NCBI GenBank assembly: GCA_017463155.1
Contig: JAFTPT010000017.1
Span: 1-64,000 of the forward strand
Reading direction: 5' to 3'
Length of the DNA stretch: 64,000 nt
Source: Blautia sp.
GTDB taxonomy: Bacteria > Bacillota > Clostridia > Lachnospirales > Lachnospiraceae
The notes beneath the pieces were generated by a model. It saw only the letters and a list, made by a program, of their open reading frames with translations, had not been told where the DNA came from and did no database searches. The position numbers and the translations under genes were made by a program. Shown one piece after another: positions 7,713 through 16,339 of this stretch. Position 1 is the first letter of the stretch, and each line of letters opens with the position of its first letter.

Positions 7713-9095
7713 TTATGATACCTCCGCTTGTTTTTTCCTGATACCCTTTTTCCATGCACCGCTTATATAGAACAGCATTCCGAGCCAGAAGGGGGTGAAG
7801 CCTGCCAGCGCGTCCCCGAGCCAGAAGCCCATGTGCTTCATGTCAAAGGCCAGCCCGAACAGAAGGGCCAGTCCGATCCGGAGCACGATGCCGTCCAGGA
7901 TCGCCGTGATAAAGTTGACCTTGGAATTGCCGCTGCCGTTGATCAGCGAGTTCATGCCGGAGCGGGCCGCGCTTCCCAGGAAGATCAGCACCGCGATCGG
8001 CAGGTAGGTCATACCGATGGCCAGAACCTCCGGATCGTCGGTGAAGCATCCGTAGATCTGCTTCGGGAACACCAGCATCAGGAACGTGAGCAGGGCCGCC
8101 ACGCTGAAGGTGATCTTGTAGACCGACGCGATGACCTTTTTAACCCGCTCGAACCGGCCCGCGCCGATGTTCTGTCCGATCATCGAGGAGGCGGCGGTGT
8201 TGAAGGCATTGGAGATCAGGTTGCTGGTGCTGTTGATCTTGTTCGCGATCCCGGCAAAGGCGGATACCGCCACGCCGTAGGAGTTGATCCACGAGTTCAC
8301 AAAGAGCTTGGAAAAAGAAACAGCCGCGCTCTTGATGGCCATGGGGAAGCCCAGCTTCAGAAGCTCTGACAGCATGCCCGGCTCCATGTGAAGGAACTCC
8401 CGCCGGCTCACCCGGATCTCGTACCGGTGCCGGTTGCGGTAGATAAAAATGCCGCAGCTGACAAAGGAGACCGCCTGGCTGATGACCGTGGCCAGTGCGG
8501 CGCCGCCGCTGCCGAATCCCAGCCCCATGACGAACAAGAGATCCAGGACGACGTTCAGAAGAGCCGCCACGCTCACAAAGATGAAGGGATGGATCGAATC
8601 GCCCATGCCCCGCAGCACGGCGCTCACCATGTTGTAGCCGTAGATAAAGACCAGTCCCGCCATGCAGATCGTCGAATAGTTCATCGCCTCGGAAAAAGCC
8701 TCCGGGGGCGTGTGCATGATCTCGAGGATCCCCGTCCGGAAGGTCAGGCAGATGATGCTCAGAACGATGCCAACGCAGGTCAGGAACGAGAACATCGTCC
8801 CGATGAACCGTCCCAGAGCCTTTTTGTTGCCGGATCCGATATACTGTGAAATGATGACCTGCCCGGCGTTTGCGAATCCCATGGCAAAAAAGGTCAGGAA
8901 ATTGGTCAGATCACCGCCTACCGACACAGCCGACAGCCCGACCTTTCCGATCTTCTGTCCCACGATGATCATATCCACCATGTTGTAGACGATCTGCAGC
9001 ATGGTCGACAGAAACAGTGGGGTCGCGAATGTCAGGAGCTGGCGGAACACGTTTCCTTCGGTGAAATCCGTGATCAGCGTCTCTTTGTTGCTCAA
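7713..9095 (-). CDS. MATE family efflux transporter
   Basis: A 460-residue protein with twelve predicted helices in two homologous halves. The N-terminal FRQLLTFATPLFLSTMLQIVYNMVDMIIVGQKIG and the repeat PMAIKSAAVSFSKLFVNSWINSYG are typical of the DinF-like MATE branch. It exports drugs or metabolites against Na+ or H+. The start codon is TTG at 9095, supported by GGAGG eight bases upstream; the first ATG in frame is too far inside the conserved region. It is the first gene of a unit with the aldo/keto reductase. Confidence 0.92.
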   Translation of the reverse strand: MSNKETLITDFTEGNVFRQLLTFATPLFLSTMLQIVYNMVDMIIVGQKIGKVGLSAVSVGGDLTNFLTFFAMGFANAGQVIISQYIGSGNKKALGRFIGTMFSFLTCVGIVLSIICLTFRTGILEIMHTPPEAFSEAMNYSTICMAGLVFIYGYNMVSAVLRGMGDSIHPFIFVSVAALLNVVLDLLFVMGLGFGSGGAALATVISQAVSFVSCGIFIYRNRHRYEIRVSRREFLHMEPGMLSELLKLGFPMAIKSAAVSFSKLFVNSWINSYGVAVSAFAGIANKINSTSNLISNAFNTAASSMIGQNIGAGRFERVKKVIASVYKITFSVAALLTFLMLVFPKQIYGCFTDDPEVLAIGMTYLPIAVLIFLGSAARSGMNSLINGSGNSKVNFITAILDGIVLRIGLALLFGLAFDMKHMGFWLGDALAGFTPFWLGMLFYISGAWKKGIRKKQAEVS

Positions 9096-9182
9096 AATGA
9101 TTTCCTCCCCGAAAAAATCTTCTCTTTTGAGTATACATCATCCGGCTTGAAAAGAAAACGACAAATCTGCACAGGATACAAA

Positions 9183-9210
9183 GGGACCGCACTGTCTTCA
9201 GTGCGGTCCC
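9183..9210 (-). terminator. Rho-independent terminator of the alcohol dehydrogenase gene
   Basis: A perfect 12-bp stem GGGACCGCACTG / CAGTGCGGTCCC with a 4-base loop lies 16 bp beyond the stop of the leftward gene. The T-run after it is short (TTTGT), but the stem is strong. Confidence 0.8.
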
Positions 9211-9225
9211 ATACTAAAGCTGTCT

Positions 9226-10371
9226 TTACATCAGCATACGGAACATCTCGATGACCTGTTCCTTGGTGGCCTCGCGCGGGTTGCCCGGATAGCAGGCGTC
9301 CGCCAGAGCGTCGGCGGCCAGGATCTCCAGATCCTCCTCGCGGATCTTCTCGTTCTTTTCCGGGATGCCTACATCCTTGGAAAGCTGCTTGACGGCCTCG
9401 ATGGCGGCGTTCCGGTACTCCTCCTGGGTCATATCGTCAACGCCCTTGACGCCCATGACGCGGGCGATCTCACGATAGCGTTCCCCGGTGTATTCCTTGT
9501 TGAACTCCATGGAGATCGGCAGGAACATGGCACAGGCTACGCCGTGCGGAGTGTCATAGTGTGCGCTCAGTGTATGTGCCATCGCATGGTCGATGCCGAG
9601 GCCTACGTTTGAGAAGCCCATGCCCGCGATATACTGGGCCATAGCCATTCCCTTGCGGCCTTCCGGCGTGTTGGCGACAGCACCGCGCAGGTTCTGCGAA
9701 ATCAGCTTGATGGCTTCCAGATGGAACATGTCGGTCAGCTCCCAGGCTGCACGGGTCGTATAACCCTCGATGGCATGGGTCAGGGCGTCCATACCGGTGG
9801 AGGCGGTCAGGCCCTTAGGCATGGAGGACATCATATCCGGGTCCACGACAGCGACCTCCGGGATGTCGTTGGTGTCGACACACACGAATTTACGCTGCTT
9901 TTCTACGTCGGTGATGACGTAGTTGATGGTGACCTCGGCGGCCGTGCCGGCTGTGGTGGGAACGGCGATCGTCGGAACCGCATGGTTCTTCGTGGGAGCC
10001 ACGCCCTCCAGGGAGCGGACATCCGCAAACTCCGGATTGTTGATGATCACGCCTATGGCCTTGGCGGTATCCATCGATGAGCCGCCGCCGATGGTGATGA
10101 TGGAATCCGCGCCGCAGTCCTTGAAAGCCTTGACGCCGTCCTGTACGTTCTGGATGGTCGGGTTCGGCTTGATCTCGGAGTAGACCGTGTAGGGGATCTT
10201 CGCGCCGTCCAAAAGATCGGTCACTTTGGCGGTCACGCCGAACTTGACCAGGTCCGGATCGGAACAGACGAATACATGCTTGAAGCCTCTTCTCTGGGCT
10301 TCTCCCACGATCTCGCCGATGGCGCCTGCGCCGTGATAGGAAACGGTATTCAATACGATTCTGTCAGCCAT
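9226..10371 (-). CDS. fucO: Iron-containing alcohol dehydrogenase, lactaldehyde reductase (FucO-like)
   Basis: About 381 residues of the group III iron alcohol dehydrogenase family. The sequence follows E. coli FucO closely: ADRIVLNTVSYHGAGAIGEI at the start, IGGGSSMDTAKAIG for NAD(P) binding, NNPEFADVRSLEGVAPT, PTTAGTAAEVTINYVITD, and the metal-binding stretch GLGIDHAMAHTLSAHYDTPHGVA. The likely reaction is interconversion of L-lactaldehyde and 1,2-propanediol. No fucose or rhamnose genes lie next to it, so it may act in general aldehyde disposal. The start at 10371 has AGGAGG ten bases upstream; the longer frame to 10422 would begin only about 6 nt after the predicted transcription start and is rejected. 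It is monocistronic with its own promoter and terminator. Confidence 0.9.
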   Translation of the reverse strand: MADRIVLNTVSYHGAGAIGEIVGEAQRRGFKHVFVCSDPDLVKFGVTAKVTDLLDGAKIPYTVYSEIKPNPTIQNVQDGVKAFKDCGADSIITIGGGSSMDTAKAIGVIINNPEFADVRSLEGVAPTKNHAVPTIAVPTTAGTAAEVTINYVITDVEKQRKFVCVDTNDIPEVAVVDPDMMSSMPKGLTASTGMDALTHAIEGYTTRAAWELTDMFHLEAIKLISQNLRGAVANTPEGRKGMAMAQYIAGMGFSNVGLGIDHAMAHTLSAHYDTPHGVACAMFLPISMEFNKEYTGERYREIARVMGVKGVDDMTQEEYRNAAIEAVKQLSKDVGIPEKNEKIREEDLEILAADALADACYPGNPREATKEQVIEMFRMLM

Positions 10372-10434
10372 TTTGATCAGTCCTCCTGTTTTATGATCGT
10401 AACTATTGTTTTCTGGTTCCATATTTATACCTTA

Positions 10435-10462
10435 AGTATAGCATGCCGGTCATTTTCTGTAA
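10435..10462 (-). promoter_or_regulatory. Promoter of the alcohol dehydrogenase gene
   Basis: Minus strand -35 TTACAG (10457-10462), 16-bp spacer, -10 TATACT (10435-10440). It lies just beyond the end of the DUF975 gene. Confidence 0.55.
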
Positions 10463-10466
10463 ATCA

Positions 10467-12410
10467 TTACAGCTTCACAAGTCCCGGATCCGCCTCTTCC
10501 CCGGAAGGTGCCTCCGTCGGCTCTGTTTCTTCGCCGGCAGGCTCCTCTTCGGCAGGTGTTTCTTCCTCCGTTATGGCCGGCAGCTCCGGCACTTCCTTCT
10601 TGTCTTCACCATCTTCGGTCTCCACAGACTCCACGGCACCTTCAGCCATGTTGGGGTTGATCGAAGAATAGATCGAATCGCCAAAGAAGAGGACGGCCAG
10701 CACCACGCAGATGCCGATCAGCACCTTCTGTCTGATCTTGGAGAGAAGGAAGTCAAACAGGGGCGCCAGCAGATACACGATGACGCAGCACCCCACGCCG
10801 AAGACCAGAAGTCCCTCCGCACAGACCCGTCCGTGGAGATTCAGGAAGTATCCGTCATAGGACCACCATCTCTGATGGTACCGGACCTCCAGAAGCCAGC
10901 CCGACATGTATTCGATCAGGCCGCAGAGTATGATCGAGGTGATAAACTCCAGTACGGGCTTTTTGCGGAAACGGCTGCAGAGGATCAGCACGACAATGCA
11001 GCCGGTGCCGTAGATCGGAAGCCACGGTCCGTGCAGGGTCCCGCGGTTCGCAAACTGTCCGGTCTGCATATAATGGAGGGCGACCTCCCAGCTCCACCCG
11101 GCAAAGGAAAAGACCAGGAAAAGAAGGAACAGCGTCCAGATCGTATAGCTTCGGAGGAACGAAAAGCTGCCATGCTTCTGCAGCTCTTTCCGGCGCCACA
11201 AAGGATTCAGCCACTGGGGATAGGCATTTCCCTCCATACTCAGCTTGTAGCGCTCGATCTCGTATTTACGTCCTTCCTGATCGTCATAACGCTTTTTCTC
11301 GCTGAGACTTCCGAGCCAGATGCCGAACCATTCCGCCACTTTGGCCTTGAAGCCGGTCAGCACGGTCTTGTTCTCATGGATCACGGTGATCTCATCGACC
11401 ACATCAAAATAGGTCTCGGTCAGAAGGATCCGGTCAGCCTTTTCAAACAGATACCGGTCATTCAGGATCTCCGTCCCCTCAAGTCCCTTTGCAAGTGCTT
11501 CTTCCCGGATCTTTGCGTAGAATTCACCACGACAGGTGAGCCTGTAGGCGGCACCGTATAAAAGATCTGAAATACCGAAGGTAACGACCCCAAGGATCAC
11601 CCAGCCGAGCATCGTCACGTCATACTTGAACAGCTCGAGCTTATGTCCGTCCATCATTTTACGGGAAAGGGTGATCGCCTGCTTTGGGGTAACATCCGGG
11701 TTTTCCGCCACGATATAGGGCACGGCAAAATACGAATAGCCTTTGATGATCCCGCCGACGATGGTCAGGCTCCACAATACCTCATACACATACTTGACAA
11801 ACATCACCCAGCAGGCACGGATCCATTTGCGGACGGCAGCAAAATGAAGCACATCCATAAAATGCACGCGCCCGTACACGCGGGCTTCCAGGTAGATCCT
11901 CCGCATCACGGCGGAATAAACGTTCTTCAGGAAGAAAAAGATCAACGCATACCAGAGAAAAGCGCCAAGCGTATAGACAACGGCGGCTCCCACATCGGAA
12001 TGGGTGATCGTCCGGAGTGTCTTTCCGAGCTGGATGGCCAGCCTTCCGGACGTCACGGAATTGACGAGACTTGCAAGTACACCCTCCGTTCTTCCGAGGA
12101 AGGACGGCGTATCTTTCTCGTTTATCATCTCTTCCGCCTTTTTATCCGCGATCCTGGCTCCTTCGTCCAGTCTTCCGCGCAGGATATAGTCGAGCACGCT
12201 GTCCGCACTCAGCACATTTCCGGGATCATCCTTGTTTTCGATGCTCTCAAAGGGATTGCCCTCCCAGTTCATGGTCGAAAAGGAATATTCCGTACCGAAA
12301 ACAGTCATGACGAGCATCAGGAAGATCAGCACGACATAGTGTCCGCGCAGTACCTGGTGACTTCGCTGCTTCAGTTCTTTCCGGTGATTGAAAATGGCAT
12401 CTTTTTCCAT
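10467..12410 (-). CDS. Membrane protein fusing DUF975 and CmpB-like (PF06541) regions
   Basis: A 647-residue integral membrane protein. The first 290 residues look like DUF975 (MEKDAIFNHRKELKQRSHQVLRGHY; AENPDVTPKQAITLSRKMMDGHKLELF). Residues about 420-560 look like the PF06541 'putative ABC transporter permease' family (FAGWSWEVALHYMQTGQFANRGTLHGPWLPIYG, CGLIEYMSGWLLEV, GRVCAEGLLVFGVG). The last 60 residues are a Glu/Pro-rich acidic tail. PF06541 proteins have no demonstrated partner ATPase despite the family name. The two regions usually occur as separate proteins. AGGAGG lies 10 bases before the ATG. It is the last gene of a likely MscS-phosphoesterase-DUF975 unit. Confidence 0.8.
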   Translation of the reverse strand: MEKDAIFNHRKELKQRSHQVLRGHYVVLIFLMLVMTVFGTEYSFSTMNWEGNPFESIENKDDPGNVLSADSVLDYILRGRLDEGARIADKKAEEMINEKDTPSFLGRTEGVLASLVNSVTSGRLAIQLGKTLRTITHSDVGAAVVYTLGAFLWYALIFFFLKNVYSAVMRRIYLEARVYGRVHFMDVLHFAAVRKWIRACWVMFVKYVYEVLWSLTIVGGIIKGYSYFAVPYIVAENPDVTPKQAITLSRKMMDGHKLELFKYDVTMLGWVILGVVTFGISDLLYGAAYRLTCRGEFYAKIREEALAKGLEGTEILNDRYLFEKADRILLTETYFDVVDEITVIHENKTVLTGFKAKVAEWFGIWLGSLSEKKRYDDQEGRKYEIERYKLSMEGNAYPQWLNPLWRRKELQKHGSFSFLRSYTIWTLFLLFLVFSFAGWSWEVALHYMQTGQFANRGTLHGPWLPIYGTGCIVVLILCSRFRKKPVLEFITSIILCGLIEYMSGWLLEVRYHQRWWSYDGYFLNLHGRVCAEGLLVFGVGCCVIVYLLAPLFDFLLSKIRQKVLIGICVVLAVLFFGDSIYSSINPNMAEGAVESVETEDGEDKKEVPELPAITEEETPAEEEPAGEETEPTEAPSGEEADPGLVKL

Positions 12411-12433
12411 AGATGTACGCCTCCTGTTGTTGT

Positions 12434-13624
12434 TTATTTACCGAAACGGATATGGACGACCGTGATCTCACTGTTGGTCCCTACCCGCATGGGAGGTCCG
12501 TAATATCCGATCCCCGAAGTGACGATCGTGTCAAGCCCGCCCGCGTTCTTGTAGCCGTAGGCATTCTCATTAAAGAACGGAACGATCAGGTTTCCGGGGA
12601 AGATCTGTCCTGCATGGGTGTGCCCGCAGAGGGCCAGATCGGCGCCGTTTTCCTTGAGTCCGGCAAATTCCACCGGCTCATGCTGCAGAACGAGGACCGG
12701 CTTCTCCTTGTCGACATCTTTCAGAACTTCGGACGGGCTCTTTCTGTCGGCCGTTCCGTCTCCGGCCTTCTCGCCGTCCACGCGGCCGGTCAGCTGTACG
12801 GCCCCGCCTCCTATGGAGACTGTCTCATCATACAGGACCGTAAAACCGCAGTCCGCAAAGAACTGCTCCATCTCCCGGGTCCGGAAGGCCTGGGAGATCG
12901 GCGAGATCGGAAAACCACCGAACAACGTTTCCTCGACGTCGTGGTTCCCGTACACGGCATAGACGCCGTCCCGGGCTTCCAGTCCGCAAAGGACCTGCGC
13001 ATAGTTGCCCGGATCCCGGAGTCCTGCGTAGGAGCTCGTAAAGATATCGCCCGCGATCACGATCACGTCCGGCTGTTCTTTGTTGACCATCTCCACCATG
13101 CGCCGGATGGTGGGCAGATGTGAATTGACACTGAGGTGCAGGTCCGCGAGCAGCACGACCTTCATTTCCTCCAGGTCTTCCGCCTCTTTTTTGATCGTGA
13201 CATCATACTCCGTCACGATCGTCCGCTGCGCGTGCCAGGTCCCGTAGCCCAGAAGTCCGAGCCCCGCCAGGAAACTGACGAGAAGGACCCCGGCGCGTAC
13301 CTTGCGCGGCAGGTGCCCGGCAAAAAGCCTCAAAAGTCCCGCCAGGATATAGAGGACCAGCAGGATCCCGCCAAAATATACCATAAAGCCAAGCCAGACG
13401 TTTCCGAACCGCTGCAGCGTGAATTTGAAACCGCTGTCCGGCAGAACAGCGCCGCCGACCGGCATCAGTGACAGCAGCAGGTAGATCACAGCTGCTGCCG
13501 GATACCATCGGACCGCTTTTCCGGATGATCGGCTGTTTTTGTCATGACGCAGACACAGGTACGCAAGTACCAGGATGACCACCTGCATCAGAAGATACAG
13601 CCCGATCGATAATACCGGGTGCAT
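12434..13624 (-). CDS. Membrane-anchored metallophosphoesterase (YkuE/YaeI type)
   Basis: A 396-residue protein. Three or four N-terminal helices (residues 5-130) are followed by a calcineurin-like phosphoesterase domain with all metal motifs: LLADLHL (D-x-H), VIAGDIF (GD), YAVYGNHDVEE (GNHD), and LCGHTHAGQIFPGN (GHTH). Relatives include YkuE of Bacillus and UDP-2,3-diacylglucosamine hydrolase-like enzymes; in Gram-positives the substrate is generally unknown, probably a lipid or nucleotide phosphodiester. AGGAG is placed 9 bases upstream. The start lies five bases after the stop of the MscS gene, so the two are co-expressed. Confidence 0.9.
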   Translation of the reverse strand: MHPVLSIGLYLLMQVVILVLAYLCLRHDKNSRSSGKAVRWYPAAAVIYLLLSLMPVGGAVLPDSGFKFTLQRFGNVWLGFMVYFGGILLVLYILAGLLRLFAGHLPRKVRAGVLLVSFLAGLGLLGYGTWHAQRTIVTEYDVTIKKEAEDLEEMKVVLLADLHLSVNSHLPTIRRMVEMVNKEQPDVIVIAGDIFTSSYAGLRDPGNYAQVLCGLEARDGVYAVYGNHDVEETLFGGFPISPISQAFRTREMEQFFADCGFTVLYDETVSIGGGAVQLTGRVDGEKAGDGTADRKSPSEVLKDVDKEKPVLVLQHEPVEFAGLKENGADLALCGHTHAGQIFPGNLIVPFFNENAYGYKNAGGLDTIVTSGIGYYGPPMRVGTNSEITVVHIRFGK

Positions 13625-13629
13625 TTATA

Positions 13630-14490
13630 TCAGCTCCTCTTGTTTTCGTTTTTTTCGATAATATTGAGATAATTGTAGGGAATCTCGATCCCTGCCGACC
13701 GGAGAGCCTGCCTGACACGGCTGTTTACATCGCTTTTCATCATCTCCGTGGATACCGTCGGCTCATAATAGACGGTCACTCCCATCACAAGGCTGCTCTC
13801 CTCAAATGCCAGAAAGTATACCGGTCCATACACGTTTCCTTCGGCCGAAGGCTTGCCCGGAACCGTGTACGGGCTCTCCTTGACCGCCCGTCCGATCACC
13901 TCCTGCGCCTTCGCGGTATCCGTATCGTAGCTTACACCGAAGCGGAAATGAACGGAACGCAGCGTGGAATGGTAGCTCATATTGGTGACCTGCATCCCGT
14001 TCAGCTTGCTGTTCGGGATGACGTACGTGACCGTATCGATCCCCTGAAGCACCACATGCCGCAGGGTAATGTCCTTGACGATACCGGCCGTTCCGTTCTC
14101 CAGTTCGATCCGGTCCCCGATGTCAAAGGGTTTGGCGGAGCTCAGCATGATCCCGCAGAACAGGTCCGCCAGAATCGGCTGGGCCGCGATACCGGCAACG
14201 GCGCCCAGGATCGCTGTCCCCTGGAACAGCACCCGGCCGAAGGACTGCGTGAGCGGATTGCTCATCATCACCCACATCACAGCCACCAGGATCACGGCCC
14301 CGCGGAGGATGTTCTCCACAAAGCGCCGGTTGATCGTCTTTTTGCCGGTCAGCAGTTTTTTGGATATCTTTTTTTCGATCCTCAGGATGATCAGTACCGC
14401 GATCGTCGTCAGGACCGCCATCAGGATCAGCTGAAGGATCTGTTCCAAAGTCGTATGCGCCTGAAAAAATTCCCTAATACCCTCTTGCAT
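13630..14490 (-). CDS. MscS-family mechanosensitive channel
   Basis: A 286-residue channel. Helices lie at about 18-42, 62-80 and 88-112. The third is the pore helix, here GTAILGAVAGIAAQPILADLFCGIMLSSAKPFDIGD, with the Ala/Gly pattern and the FDIGDRIEL signature of the beta domain. The C-terminal alpha-beta domain runs to KSDVNSRVRQALRSAGIEIPYN. It would release solutes on hypo-osmotic shock. It leads the unit with the phosphoesterase and DUF975 gene; the gap to the STAS gene contains a terminator, so it starts a new transcript. Confidence 0.92.
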   Translation of the reverse strand: MQEGIREFFQAHTTLEQILQLILMAVLTTIAVLIILRIEKKISKKLLTGKKTINRRFVENILRGAVILVAVMWVMMSNPLTQSFGRVLFQGTAILGAVAGIAAQPILADLFCGIMLSSAKPFDIGDRIELENGTAGIVKDITLRHVVLQGIDTVTYVIPNSKLNGMQVTNMSYHSTLRSVHFRFGVSYDTDTAKAQEVIGRAVKESPYTVPGKPSAEGNVYGPVYFLAFEESSLVMGVTVYYEPTVSTEMMKSDVNSRVRQALRSAGIEIPYNYLNIIEKNENKRS

Positions 14491-14517
14491 TTGATGTTTA
14501 ACCCTATCCTATGTATT

Positions 14518-14555
14518 AAAAAACAGGCCCGGTGCCGGATCCCTCCTGCACCGGG
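14518..14555 (-). terminator. Rho-independent terminator after the STAS gene
   Basis: On the minus strand, CCCGGTGC and GCACCGGG (14528-14555) pair across a 12-base loop, and the stem is followed by CCTG and six T residues (14518-14523). Confidence 0.8.
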
Positions 14556-14594
14556 TCGTCTGTCACTTACCTCTCTATGGACTCTGTCCCGTGT

Positions 14595-14894
14595 TCACTC
14601 GATCGTCAGGATATCCGAGAAACCGGTGACATCAAAGATCTCCTTGACATCCTCGGACGCGTTCCGGATGACCATGCGCCCCTGCTTGTTCATGACCTTC
14701 TGTGCAGAAAGAAGCACCCGGAGTCCCGCGCTGGAGATATACTGAAGCTCCGCCATATCGAGGATCAGAGAATCCACCCCGTCAAGGCTTCCTTTCAGTT
14801 CGTTCTCGAGGGAGGGAGCGGTCACGGTGTCCAGCCTGCCCTCAAGTCCTATCAGTAATTCGGTTCCATTCGTATTTTTTGTGATATTCAGCAT
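14595..14894 (-). CDS. STAS-domain anti-sigma factor antagonist (RsbV/SpoIIAA-like)
   Basis: A 99-residue single STAS domain. LEGRLDTVTAPSLENEL and DMAELQYISSAGLRVLLSAQKVM are diagnostic; the SSAG serine is the usual phosphorylation site for a partner kinase. Family members release a sigma factor or another target by binding the anti-sigma kinase when unphosphorylated. AAAGGAG is 8 bases before the ATG at 14894. It follows the RsbW-like kinase gene by 66 bp, and the two form a likely kinase/antagonist pair under the response regulator upstream. Confidence 0.92.
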   Translation of the reverse strand: MLNITKNTNGTELLIGLEGRLDTVTAPSLENELKGSLDGVDSLILDMAELQYISSAGLRVLLSAQKVMNKQGRMVIRNASEDVKEIFDVTGFSDILTIE

Positions 14895-14960
14895 GTATGA
14901 ATCTCCTTTCTTGTCTCTTTCTGTCATACTCTGTTGATCCCGGCCAGAACCGGATCATCC

Positions 14961-15392
14961 TCACAGGTCCTTGCGGAAAGTCATGATATTCTTTCCGTCC
15001 TTATACTCATAATGGACATGATCCATGCTCTTCTTGACCATGTAGATCCCGAGTCCTCCGATCCCGCGTTCCTCCGCCGGCAGTGACACGTCCGGGTCCT
15101 GCCTGGAGAGCGGATCAAAGGGAATGCCGCTGTCCTCAAACGTGACGGCCACGCTGCGCGGATCCTCCGTATCCTCGACCCTGATCGAGACCATACCCGG
15201 TCCTTCTTTTATGTTCTTCAGGTGCTGGTACGCATAGCTGGCCACATTGACAAAGATCTCCTCCATGGCGACCGAGATCTGTATCTGCGCCTTTGGCGTA
15301 CAGTTCAGCTCCTCAAGCCGGCTTTCCAGAAAGGCCATGACTTTGTCGAGATTCTCTTTTTTCGCTTCGATGGTAAGTTCCCTTACGCTCAT
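14961..15392 (-). CDS. RsbW/SpoIIAB-like anti-sigma serine kinase (HATPase_c_2)
   Basis: A 143-residue GHKL ATPase domain. N-box VAMEEIFVNVASYAY, G1-type FEDSGIPFDP and G2-type ERGIGGLGIYMVKKSMD are all present, as expected of the SpoIIAB/RsbW family that phosphorylates STAS partners. No sigma factor gene is adjacent, so its target is either encoded elsewhere or is not a sigma factor. The gene sits 61 bp after the response regulator and 66 bp before the STAS gene. Confidence 0.9.
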   Translation of the reverse strand: MSVRELTIEAKKENLDKVMAFLESRLEELNCTPKAQIQISVAMEEIFVNVASYAYQHLKNIKEGPGMVSIRVEDTEDPRSVAVTFEDSGIPFDPLSRQDPDVSLPAEERGIGGLGIYMVKKSMDHVHYEYKDGKNIMTFRKDL

Positions 15393-15453
15393 CTTGTCCT
15401 CCCTTTTCCTGCGTCAGATACTCCCCGTATAATGGTTCACACTCCGGAACAGG

Positions 15454-16254
15454 TCAGGTGTTCGTATTAACTCTGTCCATGTAGGCTTCCGTAAGGCTTG
15501 CCCAGGCATAGGAGCTCATGTATTCCCCACGGAATGAATTGACCGCGTCGATATCCCCCGCCAGGAAATGATACAGGTCACAGTCCAGCATTTCCGGGCA
15601 GATCCTCATCACGCCTTTGTGCATCTCGAAGATCTCGCTGATCCCGTACTCCTCCAGCGTGTTCCTAAGACTCCGGATCACCACGTCCAGCTGCTTCTGC
15701 ATGGCCCGGTCATATTCCGCATCCTCCCACAGAGCGGAGAATGCATTGACACGGGTGACACTGTTTCCCTGCCTGTCGACCAGGTAGGCCAGAAGCTCCT
15801 TGGCCCGTGAACGTGAAAAATTGACGATCACCCCGTCGACGCGGATATCGAATTCCCCAAAGGTACTGACCTGGATATGCGCCTGGGGCTGCAGATGGTT
15901 TTTTTTGGCCGCATACGCGAGTTCATCGGCAAGTCTCTCCCTGCTGACCGGCTTGAGAAGATAGCCGGAGGCATGCATGGCAAAGGCTTCCACCGCATAT
16001 TCTGAATATCCGGTCAGAAAAATGATGGATATGTCCGGGCAGACCTCTTTGATCCTGGCCGCAAGTGCAAGCCCGTCCATCTCGGGCATGTTGATGTCAA
16101 GGATGGCTACATCCGCAGGATCGTTCTTAAGCCGGGCAAGAGCATCGCCCGGTCTCCGAAAGCCTTCGGCCTGCGAAACCATAGGTATCTCCCGGCACAG
16201 AGAAAGCGTGAGCTGAAGGACCAGATCCTCATCATCCACACAAATAACCTTCAT
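15454..16254 (-). CDS. Response regulator with receiver, winged-helix and BTAD-like domains
   Basis: A 266-residue regulator. Residues 1-115 are a receiver (VICVDDED acidic pocket, ILDINMPEMDGL phospho-Asp, FLTGYSEYAVEAF Thr, YLLKPVSRERL Lys). Residues about 130-200 are an OmpR-like winged helix (VSTFGEFDIRVDGVIVNFSRSRAKELLAYLVDRQG), and the rest resembles the bacterial transcriptional activator domain of SARP-type proteins. No histidine kinase is adjacent. The ATG at 16254 has AAAGGAGG 11 bases upstream. It leads a three-gene unit with the RsbW-like kinase and the STAS protein, which suggests it sets the level of that partner-switching module. Confidence 0.88.
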   Translation of the reverse strand: MKVICVDDEDLVLQLTLSLCREIPMVSQAEGFRRPGDALARLKNDPADVAILDINMPEMDGLALAARIKEVCPDISIIFLTGYSEYAVEAFAMHASGYLLKPVSRERLADELAYAAKKNHLQPQAHIQVSTFGEFDIRVDGVIVNFSRSRAKELLAYLVDRQGNSVTRVNAFSALWEDAEYDRAMQKQLDVVIRSLRNTLEEYGISEIFEMHKGVMRICPEMLDCDLYHFLAGDIDAVNSFRGEYMSSYAWASLTEAYMDRVNTNT

Positions 16255-16290
16255 GAATGCTGTATCCTCCTTTTTCGGCTTTTCTACAGT

Positions 16291-16319
16291 ATCATACCAC
16301 AGAATAAGCGTAAGTCCAA
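16291..16319 (-). promoter_or_regulatory. Promoter of the response regulator-RsbW-STAS unit
   Basis: Minus strand -35 TTGGAC (16314-16319), 17-bp spacer, -10 TATGAT (16291-16296). Confidence 0.6.
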
Positions 16320-16339
16320 CAGCCAATTTTTCGATTTCG

